Part shown: one piece after another, positions 10,452 through 18,825 of the stretch | Layout: each line of letters opens with the position of its first letter | How positions within the stretch are numbered: position 1 is the stretch's first letter | Notes under the pieces: model-generated | The model's database searches: none | Told to the model about the DNA's origin: nothing | What the model saw: the letters and a program-made list of their open reading frames with translations, nothing else | Program-made: the position numbers and the translations under genes | Assembly: GCF_009711975.1 (NCBI RefSeq) | Contig: NZ_VIKW01000014.1 | Span: 1-64,000 of the forward strand | DNA length: 64,000 nucleotides | Source of the DNA: Anabaena sp. UHCC 0204 | GTDB lineage: Bacteria; Cyanobacteriota; Cyanobacteriia; Cyanobacteriales; Nostocaceae | Reading direction: 5' to 3'

Positions 10452-11612
10452 ATGTTTAAAGTTATTATTGATGTTACTCCTATTGATTCTAAACCCAGTG
10501 GCGTGGGTTTATATGTTTTTAATTTAGTAGAAGCTTTATCTAAATTAGAACATATAGAATCTTTTGAATTAGGATTAGCTTATCAACCCGGATTAAAAAA
10601 TTGGTTAAAAGGAAAATTAGATTTACCAGAAAATATTCAACTTTATTCAAATCTTTATCAAATTCCTATACCTATTCGTCTTTCTAATCTTTTTTTAGAT
10701 TATTTACCTCAAATCTTTCCTCATTATCTTCAACCAATTTTAGAAAAACCTAATATTTTTCATGGAACTAATTATACAGTTTATCCTTATAAAAATATTC
10801 AGAAAATTATTACTATTTATGATTTAAGTTTTATCCGATATCCAGAATATATTAATTCGGTGGTAAAACAATATACAAAAAGATTGAGTAAATGTCTTGA
10901 ATGGACAGATTTAATTATTACTATTTCCGAAAGTTCTAAACAAGATATTATCAATTATTTAAAAGTTCCCTCAGAAAAAGTTTTTGTTACACCACTTGCT
11001 AGTCGTTATAACAATAATTTTTTATCTAGTTTAGATGTAGAAAAAGAAATTGATAATATAAATTTTGATTTCTCTAAACCTTATCTTTTATTTGTCAGTA
11101 CCATAGAACCTAGAAAAAATATCAACGCCATAATATCAGCATTTAATTTTTTAAAACAGAAATATAAAATAGAACACCAATTAGTATTAATTGGTAAAAA
11201 AGGATGGAATTATGAACCAATATTTGCAGCTATTGAAAACTCTCTTTGGAAAAATGAAATACATCATCTTGACTACTTATCTAATGAATTAGTAGCCTTA
11301 TTTTACTCAAAAGCCGACGTTTTCCTGTATCCTTCTCATTATGAAGGATTTGGTTTACCTGTATTAGAAGCCATGACTTTAGGAACTCCTGTGATTACCT
11401 CTAATACTTCTTCAATTCCCGAAGTTACAGGAGATGCTGCTATACTCATTAATCCTGATGATGATATGCAATTAGCTGAAGCTATTCTGCAAGTAATTAG
11501 CGATTTTCAGCTACGAGAACACTTGATTAATAAAGGTAAAATTAGAGCAGATTTATTTTCTTGGGAAAGAACAGCAAAAGAAACTTTAAAAGCTTATATA
11601 AGTATGATTTAA
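10452..11612 (+). CDS. Glycosyltransferase family 4
   Basis: The 386-residue GT-B enzyme has IDVTPIDSKPSGVGLYVFNL at the N-terminus, FVSTIEPRKNINAI at the start of the donor domain and the donor-binding [19 protein letters not shown] with E-x7-E geometry, followed by [18 protein letters not shown]. It is a close relative of the next gene, especially over the last ~100 residues, suggesting an old tandem duplication. It starts 25 bases after gmd, so a mannose- or deoxyhexose-type donor is plausible but not shown. Confidence 0.9.
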   Translation: MFKVIIDVTPIDSKPSGVGLYVFNLVEALSKLEHIESFELGLAYQPGLKNWLKGKLDLPENIQLYSNLYQIPIPIRLSNLFLDYLPQIFPHYLQPILEKPNIFHGTNYTVYPYKNIQKIITIYDLSFIRYPEYINSVVKQYTKRLSKCLEWTDLIITISESSKQDIINYLKVPSEKVFVTPLASRYNNNFLSSLDVEKEIDNINFDFSKPYLLFVSTIEPRKNINAIISAFNFLKQKYKIEHQLVLIGKKGWNYEPIFAAIENSLWKNEIHHLDYLSNELVALFYSKADVFLYPSHYEGFGLPVLEAMTLGTPVITSNTSSIPEVTGDAAILINPDDDMQLAEAILQVISDFQLREHLINKGKIRADLFSWERTAKETLKAYISMI

Positions 11613-11617
11613 TCAAC

Positions 11618-12703
11618 ATGATAGATTCTAATCAATTAATTATTAACTTATCCATTCTTTTCTCTCAACCAACAGGTATAAGCAACTATGCAAAAAATCT
11701 TTTCCCTTATTTAAAATCTCTCAATCCTACCCTATTAACAGCAACAGCGCAAAATCACCCTGATTTCAACTGCTATCCAGTCCCAAATAATCTGACACCT
11801 GCTGATGGTACAAAAGGACATTTACGCCGTCTATTATGGACACAATTCCAACTACCAAAAATCTATCAAAACCTCAAATCTAAACTTTTATTTTCCCCTA
11901 TCCCCGAAGCACCTCTATATACCAACTCTCGTTTTATTGTCACAGCATTTGACATGATACCCTTACGTTTTCCCAAACGCTTCTCACCATTAACAACATA
12001 CCATAAATACTATACACCTGAAGTTTTTAAACAAGCAGAACATATTATTTGTATATCAGAATCAACAGCTAAAGATATCACCCAATTCTACCAAATTCCT
12101 AGTAATAAAATAACACCAATTTCCCTGGCGGGAGATCGCTCACATTTCCAATTCCTCAACCTCCCCACTAGTAACTACTTCTTCTACATAGGTCGTCAAG
12201 ACCCTTATAAAAATCTCCAAAGACTAATTACCGCTTTTTCCGCACTAACTCACAGAAATGACTATGAACTATGGTTAGCAGGTCCTTATGATCAACGTTA
12301 CTCTCCATTATTAGAAATACAAATTCAAGAACTAGGAATCAATCATCTCGTTAAATTCCTTAACTATGTATCTTATGACGAATTACCAATAATTATTAAT
12401 CAAGCAATCGCGCTAGTTTTTCCCAGTCTTTGGGAAGGATTTGGTTTACCAGTGTTAGAAGCAATGGCTTGTGGTACACCAGTTATTACTTCTAATATTT
12501 CCTCGCTTCCAGAAGTTGCGGGAGATGCTGCTATTTTAATTAATCCCTATAATATCGGGGAAATTACAGCCGCAATGCAAACGATTGTCAATGATTCAGA
12601 AACAAGAAAACAACTTTTAGAAAAAGGTCTAAAAAGAGCAAATCAATTTAGTTGGGAAAAAACTGGACTTGCTACAGTTGAAGTTTTAAAACAATATCTT
12701 TAA
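11618..12703 (+). CDS. Glycosyltransferase family 4
   Basis: The 361-residue GT-B enzyme has [18 protein letters not shown]-like N-terminal sequence, [16 protein letters not shown], and [19 protein letters not shown] then [16 protein letters not shown]. The donor half is strikingly similar to the upstream gene. ATG 11618 ([12 protein letters not shown]) is chosen because the in-frame upstream extension overlaps the previous gene and does not fit the family. Only 5 bases separate the two genes. It is the last clear gene of the polysaccharide cluster. Codon use becomes less AT-extreme here. Confidence 0.9.
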   Translation: MIDSNQLIINLSILFSQPTGISNYAKNLFPYLKSLNPTLLTATAQNHPDFNCYPVPNNLTPADGTKGHLRRLLWTQFQLPKIYQNLKSKLLFSPIPEAPLYTNSRFIVTAFDMIPLRFPKRFSPLTTYHKYYTPEVFKQAEHIICISESTAKDITQFYQIPSNKITPISLAGDRSHFQFLNLPTSNYFFYIGRQDPYKNLQRLITAFSALTHRNDYELWLAGPYDQRYSPLLEIQIQELGINHLVKFLNYVSYDELPIIINQAIALVFPSLWEGFGLPVLEAMACGTPVITSNISSLPEVAGDAAILINPYNIGEITAAMQTIVNDSETRKQLLEKGLKRANQFSWEKTGLATVEVLKQYL

Positions 12704-12925
12704 ATAATTTATGATCCTAAAGAGAAGGAAATTTGACAATGAATAACAAAGAACTTTACCTCAAAGCTCCAATATGTAATACTAAAAGTAAGAAAATTCT
12801 TACTTGAGAGTGTACTAGCAACTTGAGTTAATAAATGAGCGATCGCTAGAACACCAATTTACTAATAAACCAACTCACTGAAAATGCAATTATCTATTAA
12901 ATTTTTCCAAAATGAATAATGAAAA

Positions 12926-13342
12926 ATGCAATTAGTCATTAATCTTTCATTTCTCCTCATAAAACCACAGGTACAACTACTTACGCTCTTAATCTTTTAC
13001 CTCACTGACAAAAGTCAGCAAAACTCCGTTGTTATGTGGTCTCTGACTTCAGCAGACACCGATCCTCGTGCAAAATACCAAGTCTTTGTGAAAAATATTG
13101 TTCAAGGTGCAAAACTAGAGGCTATAGTTTTAATGCACGATGGTGGAGGCGATCGCTCCAGAACGGTCAAGGCCTTGCCAGAAATGATCAGTGGACTCAA
13201 AGAGCAAGGCTACCGATTTGTGACAGTTCCTGAACTCTTAGAAATGGCGCAATGGGGGTTAATTTTAGGCGCAGGCATAGTTAATTTTGGGCGCAGGCCC
13301 TGCGCCCCTACGATAGTCAAAATCAGCAATTTTAATCACTGA
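12926..13342 (+). pseudogene. Remnant of a polysaccharide deacetylase (C-terminal NodB-domain part)
   Basis: Residues ~35-112 of this 138-codon frame match the end of a NodB-type polysaccharide deacetylase: MWSLTSADTDP, then AIVLMHDGGGDRSRTVKALP and GLKEQGYRFVTVPELLEM. The first part of the catalytic domain, with the metal-binding Asp and His residues, is missing. The N-terminal ~34 residues are unrelated hydrophobic sequence, and the last ~25 are read through a palindromic repeat. It is therefore a decayed fragment, probably of an envelope or polysaccharide-modifying enzyme that once ended the cluster. I see no functional start. Confidence 0.7.
13289..13307. repeat. Palindromic repeat of REP type
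   Basis: Two perfect 9-base arms, GGGCGCAGG and CCTGCGCCC, flank a single C and are followed by CCTACG. GC-rich palindromes of this form are widespread between genes in Nostocales. Here it is fused to the tail of the deacetylase remnant and marks the junction with the convergent gene. Confidence 0.75.
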
Positions 13343-13721
13343 TGACAGAAGCACAGACTTGAGCTTCTTGCCAGAGTTTGTATAAAAAAAACTCGGACGT
13401 ATAGCTCATAGTGGTGACAAATACGCCTACAGCATCATCACTACCATCCGATAACCAAGAACCCTCTAGAGTAACTTCCAGATACTCAGTATCACAGTTA
13501 CATAAGGCAATGATTTCACTATCATGGCGATTTACTTCCGCCTTCAGTCTTTCTACTCCCGGTAAATCAAGAGGTAGCAAAAAGGATGCTGTTGTCGGTT
13601 CAACACGCAAAGATTGACTGACACGCAGTGATAAAATCACTCTTTGCGCGACCCATTCTTCTAGAGACTGAGTGAGACACTCTAAATAAAAACTGTTTTC
13701 TGTGTAAGTTAATTTCAGCAT
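13332..13721 (-). CDS. Conserved cyanobacterial protein of unknown function, next to HNH endonuclease
   Basis: The 129-residue acidic protein begins MLKLTYTENSFYLECLTQSLEEWVAQRV and contains a predicted alpha/beta region with ATTASFLLPLDLPG-like and LEVTLEGSWLSDG segments. There are no membrane segments and no known catalytic motif that I can see. ATG 13721 is chosen over the longer in-frame extension that runs into the HNH gene. It follows the HNH endonuclease by 16 bases on the same strand, so the two form a unit. The biochemical role is unknown. Confidence 0.65.
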   Translation of the reverse strand: MLKLTYTENSFYLECLTQSLEEWVAQRVILSLRVSQSLRVEPTTASFLLPLDLPGVERLKAEVNRHDSEIIALCNCDTEYLEVTLEGSWLSDGSDDAVGVFVTTMSYTSEFFLYKLWQEAQVCASVISD

Positions 13722-13737
13722 TCCTCTTGCTCTCCTG

Positions 13738-14256
13738 TTATTCCAGGTTTGCTTGCATATCATTCCAAAATTTTTCAGCAAATGTCACCGTGGGGTGAAT
13801 AGGTGGTTTAGGTAGTTTCCGCAATTGCATCCCAGCTTCAGCGGGTGTTTTATCGCCTTTGCGAGAGTTACATCTTTCGCAAGCTATGACTACGTTATCC
13901 CAAGTATGTCGGCCACCTTTAGATCGGGGGATTACATGATCTAGGGTGAGACGTTTGTTAGTACCGCAATATTGACAACTGCTATGATCTCGTCGCAAAA
14001 CCTCCCGACGATTAACTGGCGGAACTTTCCACATCCGTTCCGTAGCAGCAATTTTCAAGCGGATGTGTTTGGGTACAGACAGGACGAATCTAGGTGAATT
14101 AATTAACCAACCGCCTTCTGTAGAAAATTCCAATGGTTCGGCTTTATTGCTGACTAGCAACACTATCGCCCGCTTGATATTTACCCGACACAGTGGTAAG
14201 TAATTCTGGGAAAACACGACCACAGATTGCTCTAATACTTGGATTGCGCTTGTCAC
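13738..14256 (-). CDS. HNH endonuclease
   Basis: The 172-residue protein carries a complete HNH nuclease domain at ~95-150: CQYCGTNKRLTLDHVIPRS, then WDNVVIACERCNSRKGD. This gives the two CxxC zinc knuckles, the catalytic DH and the central Asn. The N-terminal ~90 residues are typical of a stand-alone cyanobacterial HNH family. The start is GTG 14256, with AAGGAG about 10 bases upstream on this strand. It is probably a housekeeping or repair nuclease rather than a homing enzyme, since it is not inside an intron or intein. A strong terminator lies just before its ribosome site. Confidence 0.88.
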   Translation of the reverse strand: MTSAIQVLEQSVVVFSQNYLPLCRVNIKRAIVLLVSNKAEPLEFSTEGGWLINSPRFVLSVPKHIRLKIAATERMWKVPPVNRREVLRRDHSSCQYCGTNKRLTLDHVIPRSKGGRHTWDNVVIACERCNSRKGDKTPAEAGMQLRKLPKPPIHPTVTFAEKFWNDMQANLE

Positions 14257-14271
14257 AGCCTGACTCCTTAT

Positions 14272-14310
14272 AAAAAAACCCCCGCTTCTGTCTTAGACAC
14301 AGCGGGGGTT
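14272..14310 (-). terminator. Strong intrinsic terminator immediately upstream of the HNH gene (possible attenuator)
   Basis: A perfect 10-bp stem (AACCCCCGCT at 14277-14286 with AGCGGGGGTT at 14301-14310) has a 14-base loop. On the minus strand it is followed by TTTTTTT (complement of 14272-14278), then directly by AAGGAG and the HNH GTG start. It would stop a minus-strand transcript arriving from 14311 upward. Either it ends a small upstream gene or RNA, or it works as an attenuator of the HNH gene. Confidence 0.8.
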
Positions 14311-14336
14311 AACAATTGACCTGATGGTTTTTCGTC

Positions 14337-14585
14337 TTATTTTGGTACAGCATTTTTTAGCTTGTACCTCCCGCTTTTGATTTCTATTTGTGGTTTTCTA
14401 TTCAGCAAATTTATGCTGGCATATTTAAAATCATAATTGTCTTTTGTTCTTTGCCCTTGATGTCGGCTATTTTCACCCATAAATAAATACTCCACAACCG
14501 CAGCCGCAAATTCCCAACTGCCTTGACAGTTGGTGGCTTGTGAAGAGGTAGAGATGGGATAAATGGATTTCACAGAAAATTTCAC
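14337..14585 (-). CDS. Doubtful small ORF or leader RNA region upstream of HNH gene
   Basis: An open frame of 82 codons starts at GTG (14585) and ends 27 bases before the terminator. The product is basic and has no family I recognise. The DNA contains an inverted repeat (CCAACTG with CAGTTGG, around 14516-14534). It could be a small gene, or simply the transcribed leader of the HNH unit. Support comes only from position and the terminator, so confidence is low. Confidence 0.25.
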   Translation of the reverse strand: MKFSVKSIYPISTSSQATNCQGSWEFAAAVVEYLFMGENSRHQGQRTKDNYDFKYASINLLNRKPQIEIKSGRYKLKNAVPK

Positions 14586-14656
14586 CTATTGAACATTCCT
14601 TTAAACATACTACACTTGTATTACTATCCTGTCTATACCTATAAGGAGAAAAACTC

Positions 14657-14992
14657 ATGCAGACCATCACACGCACCTCAACAACTGATATGGAAGTTAC
14701 CAGTATTCGGTTAGAACGAGAACTCAAGGATAAACTCAAAGATATGGCAGGTAATCAGGGATATCAATCTTTAATTCGAGATATCCTTTGGAATTACGTG
14801 CAGCAAAAATCAGGTGAGTGGAAACCGAGATTTTCTAAATCTGATATTCGTGCTAGTATTTCGGCGATCGCCCAACAAGAAGAGCGTTGTGTTCTTACGG
14901 GTAAATTAATTGAACCACAACAGTCAATGTTATTAGGATTGACTAGAAATGGTGACATGGTGCCGCTAAGTGTTGAAAGTTTAGCTGGCTAG
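14657..14992 (+). CDS. Small ribbon-helix-helix type protein, conserved in cyanobacteria
   Basis: The 111-residue protein has an N-terminal RHH/CopG-like unit (VTSIRLERELKDKLKDMAG, then SLIRDILWNYVQ) and a C-terminal segment CVLTGKLIEPQQSMLLGLT followed by GDMVPLSVESLAG. The latter looks like a conserved small domain of unknown role. AAGGAG lies about 10 bases before ATG 14657. It is divergent from the HNH gene, so it could regulate that shared region. The target is inference. Confidence 0.75.
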   Translation: MQTITRTSTTDMEVTSIRLERELKDKLKDMAGNQGYQSLIRDILWNYVQQKSGEWKPRFSKSDIRASISAIAQQEERCVLTGKLIEPQQSMLLGLTRNGDMVPLSVESLAG

Positions 14993-15003
14993 TTGGTAGT
15001 TTT

Positions 15004-15050
15004 AGTTAATTTTACCCAGATGCAATTCTAGTAACTGGGTAAAATTAACT
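15004..15050 (+). terminator. Perfect 15-bp inverted repeat, likely terminator
   Basis: AGTTAATTTTACCCA (15004-15018) and its exact complement (15036-15050) enclose a 17-base loop, 12 bases after the stop of the RHH gene. The arm after the loop is followed by TTCAGATTTATTTT rather than a clean T run, so it may be a terminator or a cruciform-type element. Confidence 0.6.
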
Positions 15051-15489
15051 TTCAGATTTATTTTATACCATTAATTGGATTAAGTAACTTTTCCAGTGTT
15101 AACTCGGATGCAAAACAGCGAATTTCTGAGTTAATTATAGGGGGATTACGGTTTATATCTAGTTCGAGACAAGATATCCTAAGTTCCAGATTATCATCTC
15201 AACTATTATTGGCAATGCAGTAAAAAATTATACTTTTATCTTTCCATGATTTATCTATTAGCTAGTAGATAGTGAGAGGAAAAATCAACTGGAGAAATTT
15301 GGATAATATCTTGTATTGCAAGTATTACAGCTTTTAAATTTCTGTCTGATATTTTTTAGTTATTTGTAATAATTACTGACAACCAATAGTTATTTTTTGT
15401 ACAGATAAACTAGCAGTAAGGAGTAGCAATTATTCATAAATTTGTGATTCCTGTCCACAAACTGAGCATGATCTCAAAGCGGATAAATA
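15051..15489. other. Intergenic region upstream of the GAF kinase-like gene
   Basis: About 440 AT-rich bases without a supported gene. Near the right end AAGGAG (around 15418) and several ATG-free frames occur, but no clear promoter boxes. I see no RNA gene or repeat here. Confidence 0.5.
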
Positions 15490-17535
15490 ATGAAAAAACG
15501 TTTATTATCACCACAAAAATATATAAATAGTGTAGAACAATTACATATATCCCCAGCCAATGTGATGCCGCACCAAGAAGAAATTGCCCATGTTTTGGCA
15601 CAAAGGATTAACACAACTATTGCTAATGGTACGGTAACATCCTTGATCTTATCAGAGATTGCCCAGGCACTAGGATCTGCATTTAATATAGATTGCTGCT
15701 TAGTTACGGTAGTAAATGATACATCTAGGGAAACGATTACAGCCCATTGGTGTCATGAACAATTTTTAGGTTTGTCACCAACTCAACAGATTTTATCTAG
15801 GGAAGAATTACTATTTGAGTTACCAGTTGTACAATGTGCAGATAAAAAATTGAGTCTTGAAGATATTTCTCTGATTCAGCAAACTTTAGTAAGTGGTTGG
15901 CAAGATATACCATTACAAATGAAGGCTGTTTTGGCAATTACTACTCAATTTGGTGGTCATAGTAATGGTGTAATTAGTCTGATTAAATTCCAAAGTTATG
16001 AATGGCAAGAATCAGAAATTAGTCTATTACAATCCATAGATTCATGTTGTGCGATCGGTTTTGCTCAAATAGCACAATCACAAATGTTAGCGACTCAAAC
16101 AAAGCATCTCCAAAAAGCTAACCAGCATCAAAGTTTAATCCAAAAATTAACTATTCTCAATCGCAGCAACTTGGAGTTGAATCAAATGCTCCAATTAGTC
16201 ATTACCTCTACTGCTGAAGCTCTAGAAGCAGATCGTGGTTTATTACTTTTACTCAAATATGCAGATCCACTATTTAGAAAACTTCCCAAACAACAAGTAC
16301 CCAAGGTAAGAGCTACTTTAGTTGGAGCATGGACTAAGGATACATATACTACTGTTATTGGTGAATTAGATAACTTAGAGCAATCTTTCTGGGTATCTGA
16401 TTGTAGTTTATGTCAGCGTCTATTTACAGAGCCAGGGAAACCAATTATGACGAATAATTGTGAAGAGAAAAATACGGGTAAACTTGCTGAATTATTTGCT
16501 ATTGATGAGTTTCCTAATACGCTATTAATGCCATTAGAAAGTCAAGGTAAGGTTTTAGGATTTGTAGTTTTACAACAAGCTGCAACACGGGATTGGGAAA
16601 CAACAGACTTAAATTTGATAGAAATGCTTTGCGCTCAATTGAGTGATGCTGTGATTCAGTCCCAAACATTGCGACAAGTGCAAACTTTAGTAGATGAACG
16701 CACTGAACAACTCAAACGCAGTTTAGAAGTACAGGCAAAACTATATGAAAGAACCAGACAATATGTAGAACAATTACAACAGCTTAACGAACTTAAAGAT
16801 GAATTTGTCAGCAATATTAGCGATCGCTTGCGTTATCCTCTGACAAATATGCTCATGTCTATTCGTAATCTACGTTTACCAGGAATATCTCCAGAACGTC
16901 AAGACCGATATTTAAATATTTTAGAGTCAGAATGTACTAAGGAAATTAACTTAATTAATGACCTATTAACCCTTCAAAAACTAGAATCCCATCAAGAATT
17001 ACCACAATTTGAAAGCATAGATTTAAATACTAAAATTCAAACTCTCCTCACTACTTTTGATCAACAACTGACAGATAAAGCATTAAGTATTTCAGTAAAA
17101 TTACCGAAGAAATCTTTAAAATTACAAACGGAAGTAGAGAGTTTTGACCGGATTTTACAGGAACTGTTAACCAATGTATGTAAATACTCGGAGCATGATA
17201 CAACCGTTCACTTAAAAGTAACTCACAAAGTCGCAGAAGAGCTTGATCAAGTTATTATTAAGGTAACAAATACAGGACGGGGTATATCTGAAGAAGAAGC
17301 GGCTTATATCTTTGATAAATTCCGTCGTGGTAAAGGCCGCTGGATTCCCGGAACTGGCTTAGGACTTGCTTTGGTTAAATCTTTAGTGCAACATCTAAAT
17401 GGAGCGATCGCGGTTGAGAGTATTCCTATCCCCAATTCTCAACTCAGTGAAATTAGTTTTACACTTACTCTCCCCCTATCTTCCCCACCAATTAACTCAT
17501 ATTCAAAAAAAGTGACACCAGAAAATGGGAATTGA
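15490..17535 (+). CDS. GAF-domain histidine-kinase-like protein lacking the phosphoacceptor His
   Basis: The 681-residue cytoplasmic protein has two GAF-like domains (~35-190 and ~205-375), a coiled coil (~380-435) and a kinase core. The H-box is KDEFVSNISDRLRYPLTNM, where normal kinases have S-H-E-L-R-x-P-L, so the phosphorylated His is Asp445. The ATPase part remains: the N-box ELLTNVCKYS, the G1-like VTNTGRGIS (Asp changed to Asn) and G2 GTGLGLALV. The codon for Asp445 lies in a HIP1 octamer (16820-16827). It may be a pseudokinase sensor or regulator, or phosphorylate nothing. The SRPBCC gene overlaps its end by 11 bases. Confidence 0.85.
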   Translation: MKKRLLSPQKYINSVEQLHISPANVMPHQEEIAHVLAQRINTTIANGTVTSLILSEIAQALGSAFNIDCCLVTVVNDTSRETITAHWCHEQFLGLSPTQQILSREELLFELPVVQCADKKLSLEDISLIQQTLVSGWQDIPLQMKAVLAITTQFGGHSNGVISLIKFQSYEWQESEISLLQSIDSCCAIGFAQIAQSQMLATQTKHLQKANQHQSLIQKLTILNRSNLELNQMLQLVITSTAEALEADRGLLLLLKYADPLFRKLPKQQVPKVRATLVGAWTKDTYTTVIGELDNLEQSFWVSDCSLCQRLFTEPGKPIMTNNCEEKNTGKLAELFAIDEFPNTLLMPLESQGKVLGFVVLQQAATRDWETTDLNLIEMLCAQLSDAVIQSQTLRQVQTLVDERTEQLKRSLEVQAKLYERTRQYVEQLQQLNELKDEFVSNISDRLRYPLTNMLMSIRNLRLPGISPERQDRYLNILESECTKEINLINDLLTLQKLESHQELPQFESIDLNTKIQTLLTTFDQQLTDKALSISVKLPKKSLKLQTEVESFDRILQELLTNVCKYSEHDTTVHLKVTHKVAEELDQVIIKVTNTGRGISEEEAAYIFDKFRRGKGRWIPGTGLGLALVKSLVQHLNGAIAVESIPIPNSQLSEISFTLTLPLSSPPINSYSKKVTPENGN

Positions 17536-18052
17536 TTCTTCCACCCCCGATCACAACACCCCTGAAGTAGCTATCCAAGTTGATAAATTATCCGAGAGAC
17601 AGCGACAAATCAGCGCCAAAATCCAAATTCCTCAACCAATAGAAAAAGTTTGGAAGATTCTCACCGACTATGAATCATTACCTGACTTTATCCCCAATCT
17701 AGCCCACAGCCGTCTTCTTGAACATCCCGAAGGAGGAATTCGACTGGAACAAATCGGTTCTCAGAATTTACTTAACTTTAAATTCTGTGCGCGGGTAGTA
17801 TTGGATTTAGAAGAGCTATTCCCTAAATTAATCCAATTCAATATGGTAGAAGGCGACTTTAAAGGCTTTTCTGGTAGTTGGTGCTTAGATCCTTATTTCT
17901 TTAGCGAACAACAAGGAACAATTCTTTGTTATACAATCCAAATCTGGCCTAAACTTACTATGCCAATATCAATTATTGAACGTCGTCTCAGTAAAGACCT
18001 ACAAACAAATCTCTTAGCAATCCATCAACGAGCTACAGAATTTAGTCTATGA
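17525..18052 (+). CDS. SRPBCC (START-like/polyketide cyclase) family protein
   Basis: The 175-residue protein has a START-like lipid- or ligand-binding fold: QISAKIQIPQPIEKVWKIL, then DYESLPDFIPNLAHSRLLE and FKGFSGSWCLDPY. These are typical of cyanobacterial and plastid proteins related to COQ10-like cyclases. It begins inside the kinase-like gene (11-base overlap, ATG 17525), so the two are translationally coupled and may act together. One idea is that the START-like protein presents a hydrophobic ligand to the GAF sensor. This is a suggestion from position only. Confidence 0.8.
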   Translation: MGIDSSTPDHNTPEVAIQVDKLSERQRQISAKIQIPQPIEKVWKILTDYESLPDFIPNLAHSRLLEHPEGGIRLEQIGSQNLLNFKFCARVVLDLEELFPKLIQFNMVEGDFKGFSGSWCLDPYFFSEQQGTILCYTIQIWPKLTMPISIIERRLSKDLQTNLLAIHQRATEFSL

Positions 18053-18057
18053 AGAAG

Positions 18058-18158
18058 GTGACAGGTGACAGGTGACAGGTGACAGGTAAGAAGAATAGTC
18101 TCGAATCTGAGTTATTAAGCGTTGTCAATTGTCAATTGTCAATTGTCAATTGTCAATT
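18058..18158. repeat. Two heptameric short tandem repeat arrays (STRR)
   Basis: GGTGACA is repeated about four times at 18058-18088, and GTCAATT about five times at 18121-18158, separated by 32 unique bases. Such heptamer arrays are characteristic of heterocystous cyanobacteria. They lie between the SRPBCC gene and tRNA-Glu. Confidence 0.9.
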
Positions 18159-18245
18159 ATAGTTTATTGGCTTACGTCACCCTCTCAGCAAACCCTACAT
18201 AAAAACCAAAAAGGAAGGAAAAATACTTTTCCTTCCTTTCTTCAG

Positions 18246-18318
18246 TACCCCCAGGGGAATTCGAATCCCCGTTACCTCCGTGAAAGGGAGGTGTCCTAGG
18301 CCTCTAGACGATGGGGGC
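18246..18318 (-). tRNA. trnE: tRNA-Glu (UUC)
   Basis: The 73-base minus-strand sequence folds as a tRNA. The acceptor stem is GCCCCCA with TGGGGGT (first pair G-U), the anticodon arm CCTCC-CTTTCAC-GGAGG has anticodon TTC, and the T arm CGGGG-ATTCGAA-TTCCCC-like loop contains the standard TTCGAAT. The CCA end is not encoded. In cyanobacteria this tRNA feeds both protein synthesis and the C5 tetrapyrrole pathway. Confidence 0.97.
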
Positions 18319-18825
18319 TTGAACTTCGTGACTTTTAATAATATAAAGGGTTTTTCTGAAGATGTCAACAGGTTTGGAAAAGTTTTTTGAAAAAGAGGAA
18401 GAAATGAGGATTGGTGAGTATTTACAGGAGGGGACCAAGAATAAGGGAGCAAGATTCGGGAATTTTCCTGCCACTTACTTATAATTTCCAGCACACTCCT
18501 TTTCTATGAAGATGTATGCTTACAGCACATATAGCGTCTTTGCAGAAGATATTCCCAAAGAGTTGTAGATGAAAGAGGGGATAATTACCAATTACTAATT
18601 ATCCATTACCAGCCTAAACTAGATAACTAGTGCAGCGTGGCCAAAATAACTAACCAATTGCAAAACCCACAAAAAGTCCCAGCTGTATTTATCCCTCGCT
18701 ATAGAGTGGGGAGCGTCAAAATTCTGTATGGAGAATTTTGAAATCAATAGCGTAAAACCTAAGTACCTGTGCAAAATTAATTTCGCATTTCTTAGTTCTG
18801 TTAATTTTGCTTTACGACTTACAAC
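18319..18825. other. Intergenic region between tRNA-Glu and antiporter gene
   Basis: About 500 bases with no supported gene. It must hold the tRNA-Glu promoter (minus strand) and the antiporter promoter. There are short runs such as ATTACCAATTACTAATTATCC near 18585 that resemble degraded tandem repeats. No hairpin stands out. Confidence 0.5.

Noticed and set aside
12739-12807. 22-codon frame with AAGGAA upstream (MNNKELYLKAPICNTKSKKI)
   Set aside because: Too short, no relative known, and lies in decayed DNA between the last glycosyltransferase and the deacetylase remnant; could be a truncated gene start.
18121-18158. Regular repeats that could suggest a CRISPR array (also 23943-24034 and 61218-61289)
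   Set aside because: Units are 7 bases without spacers, and no cas genes are present; they are STRR tandem repeats.
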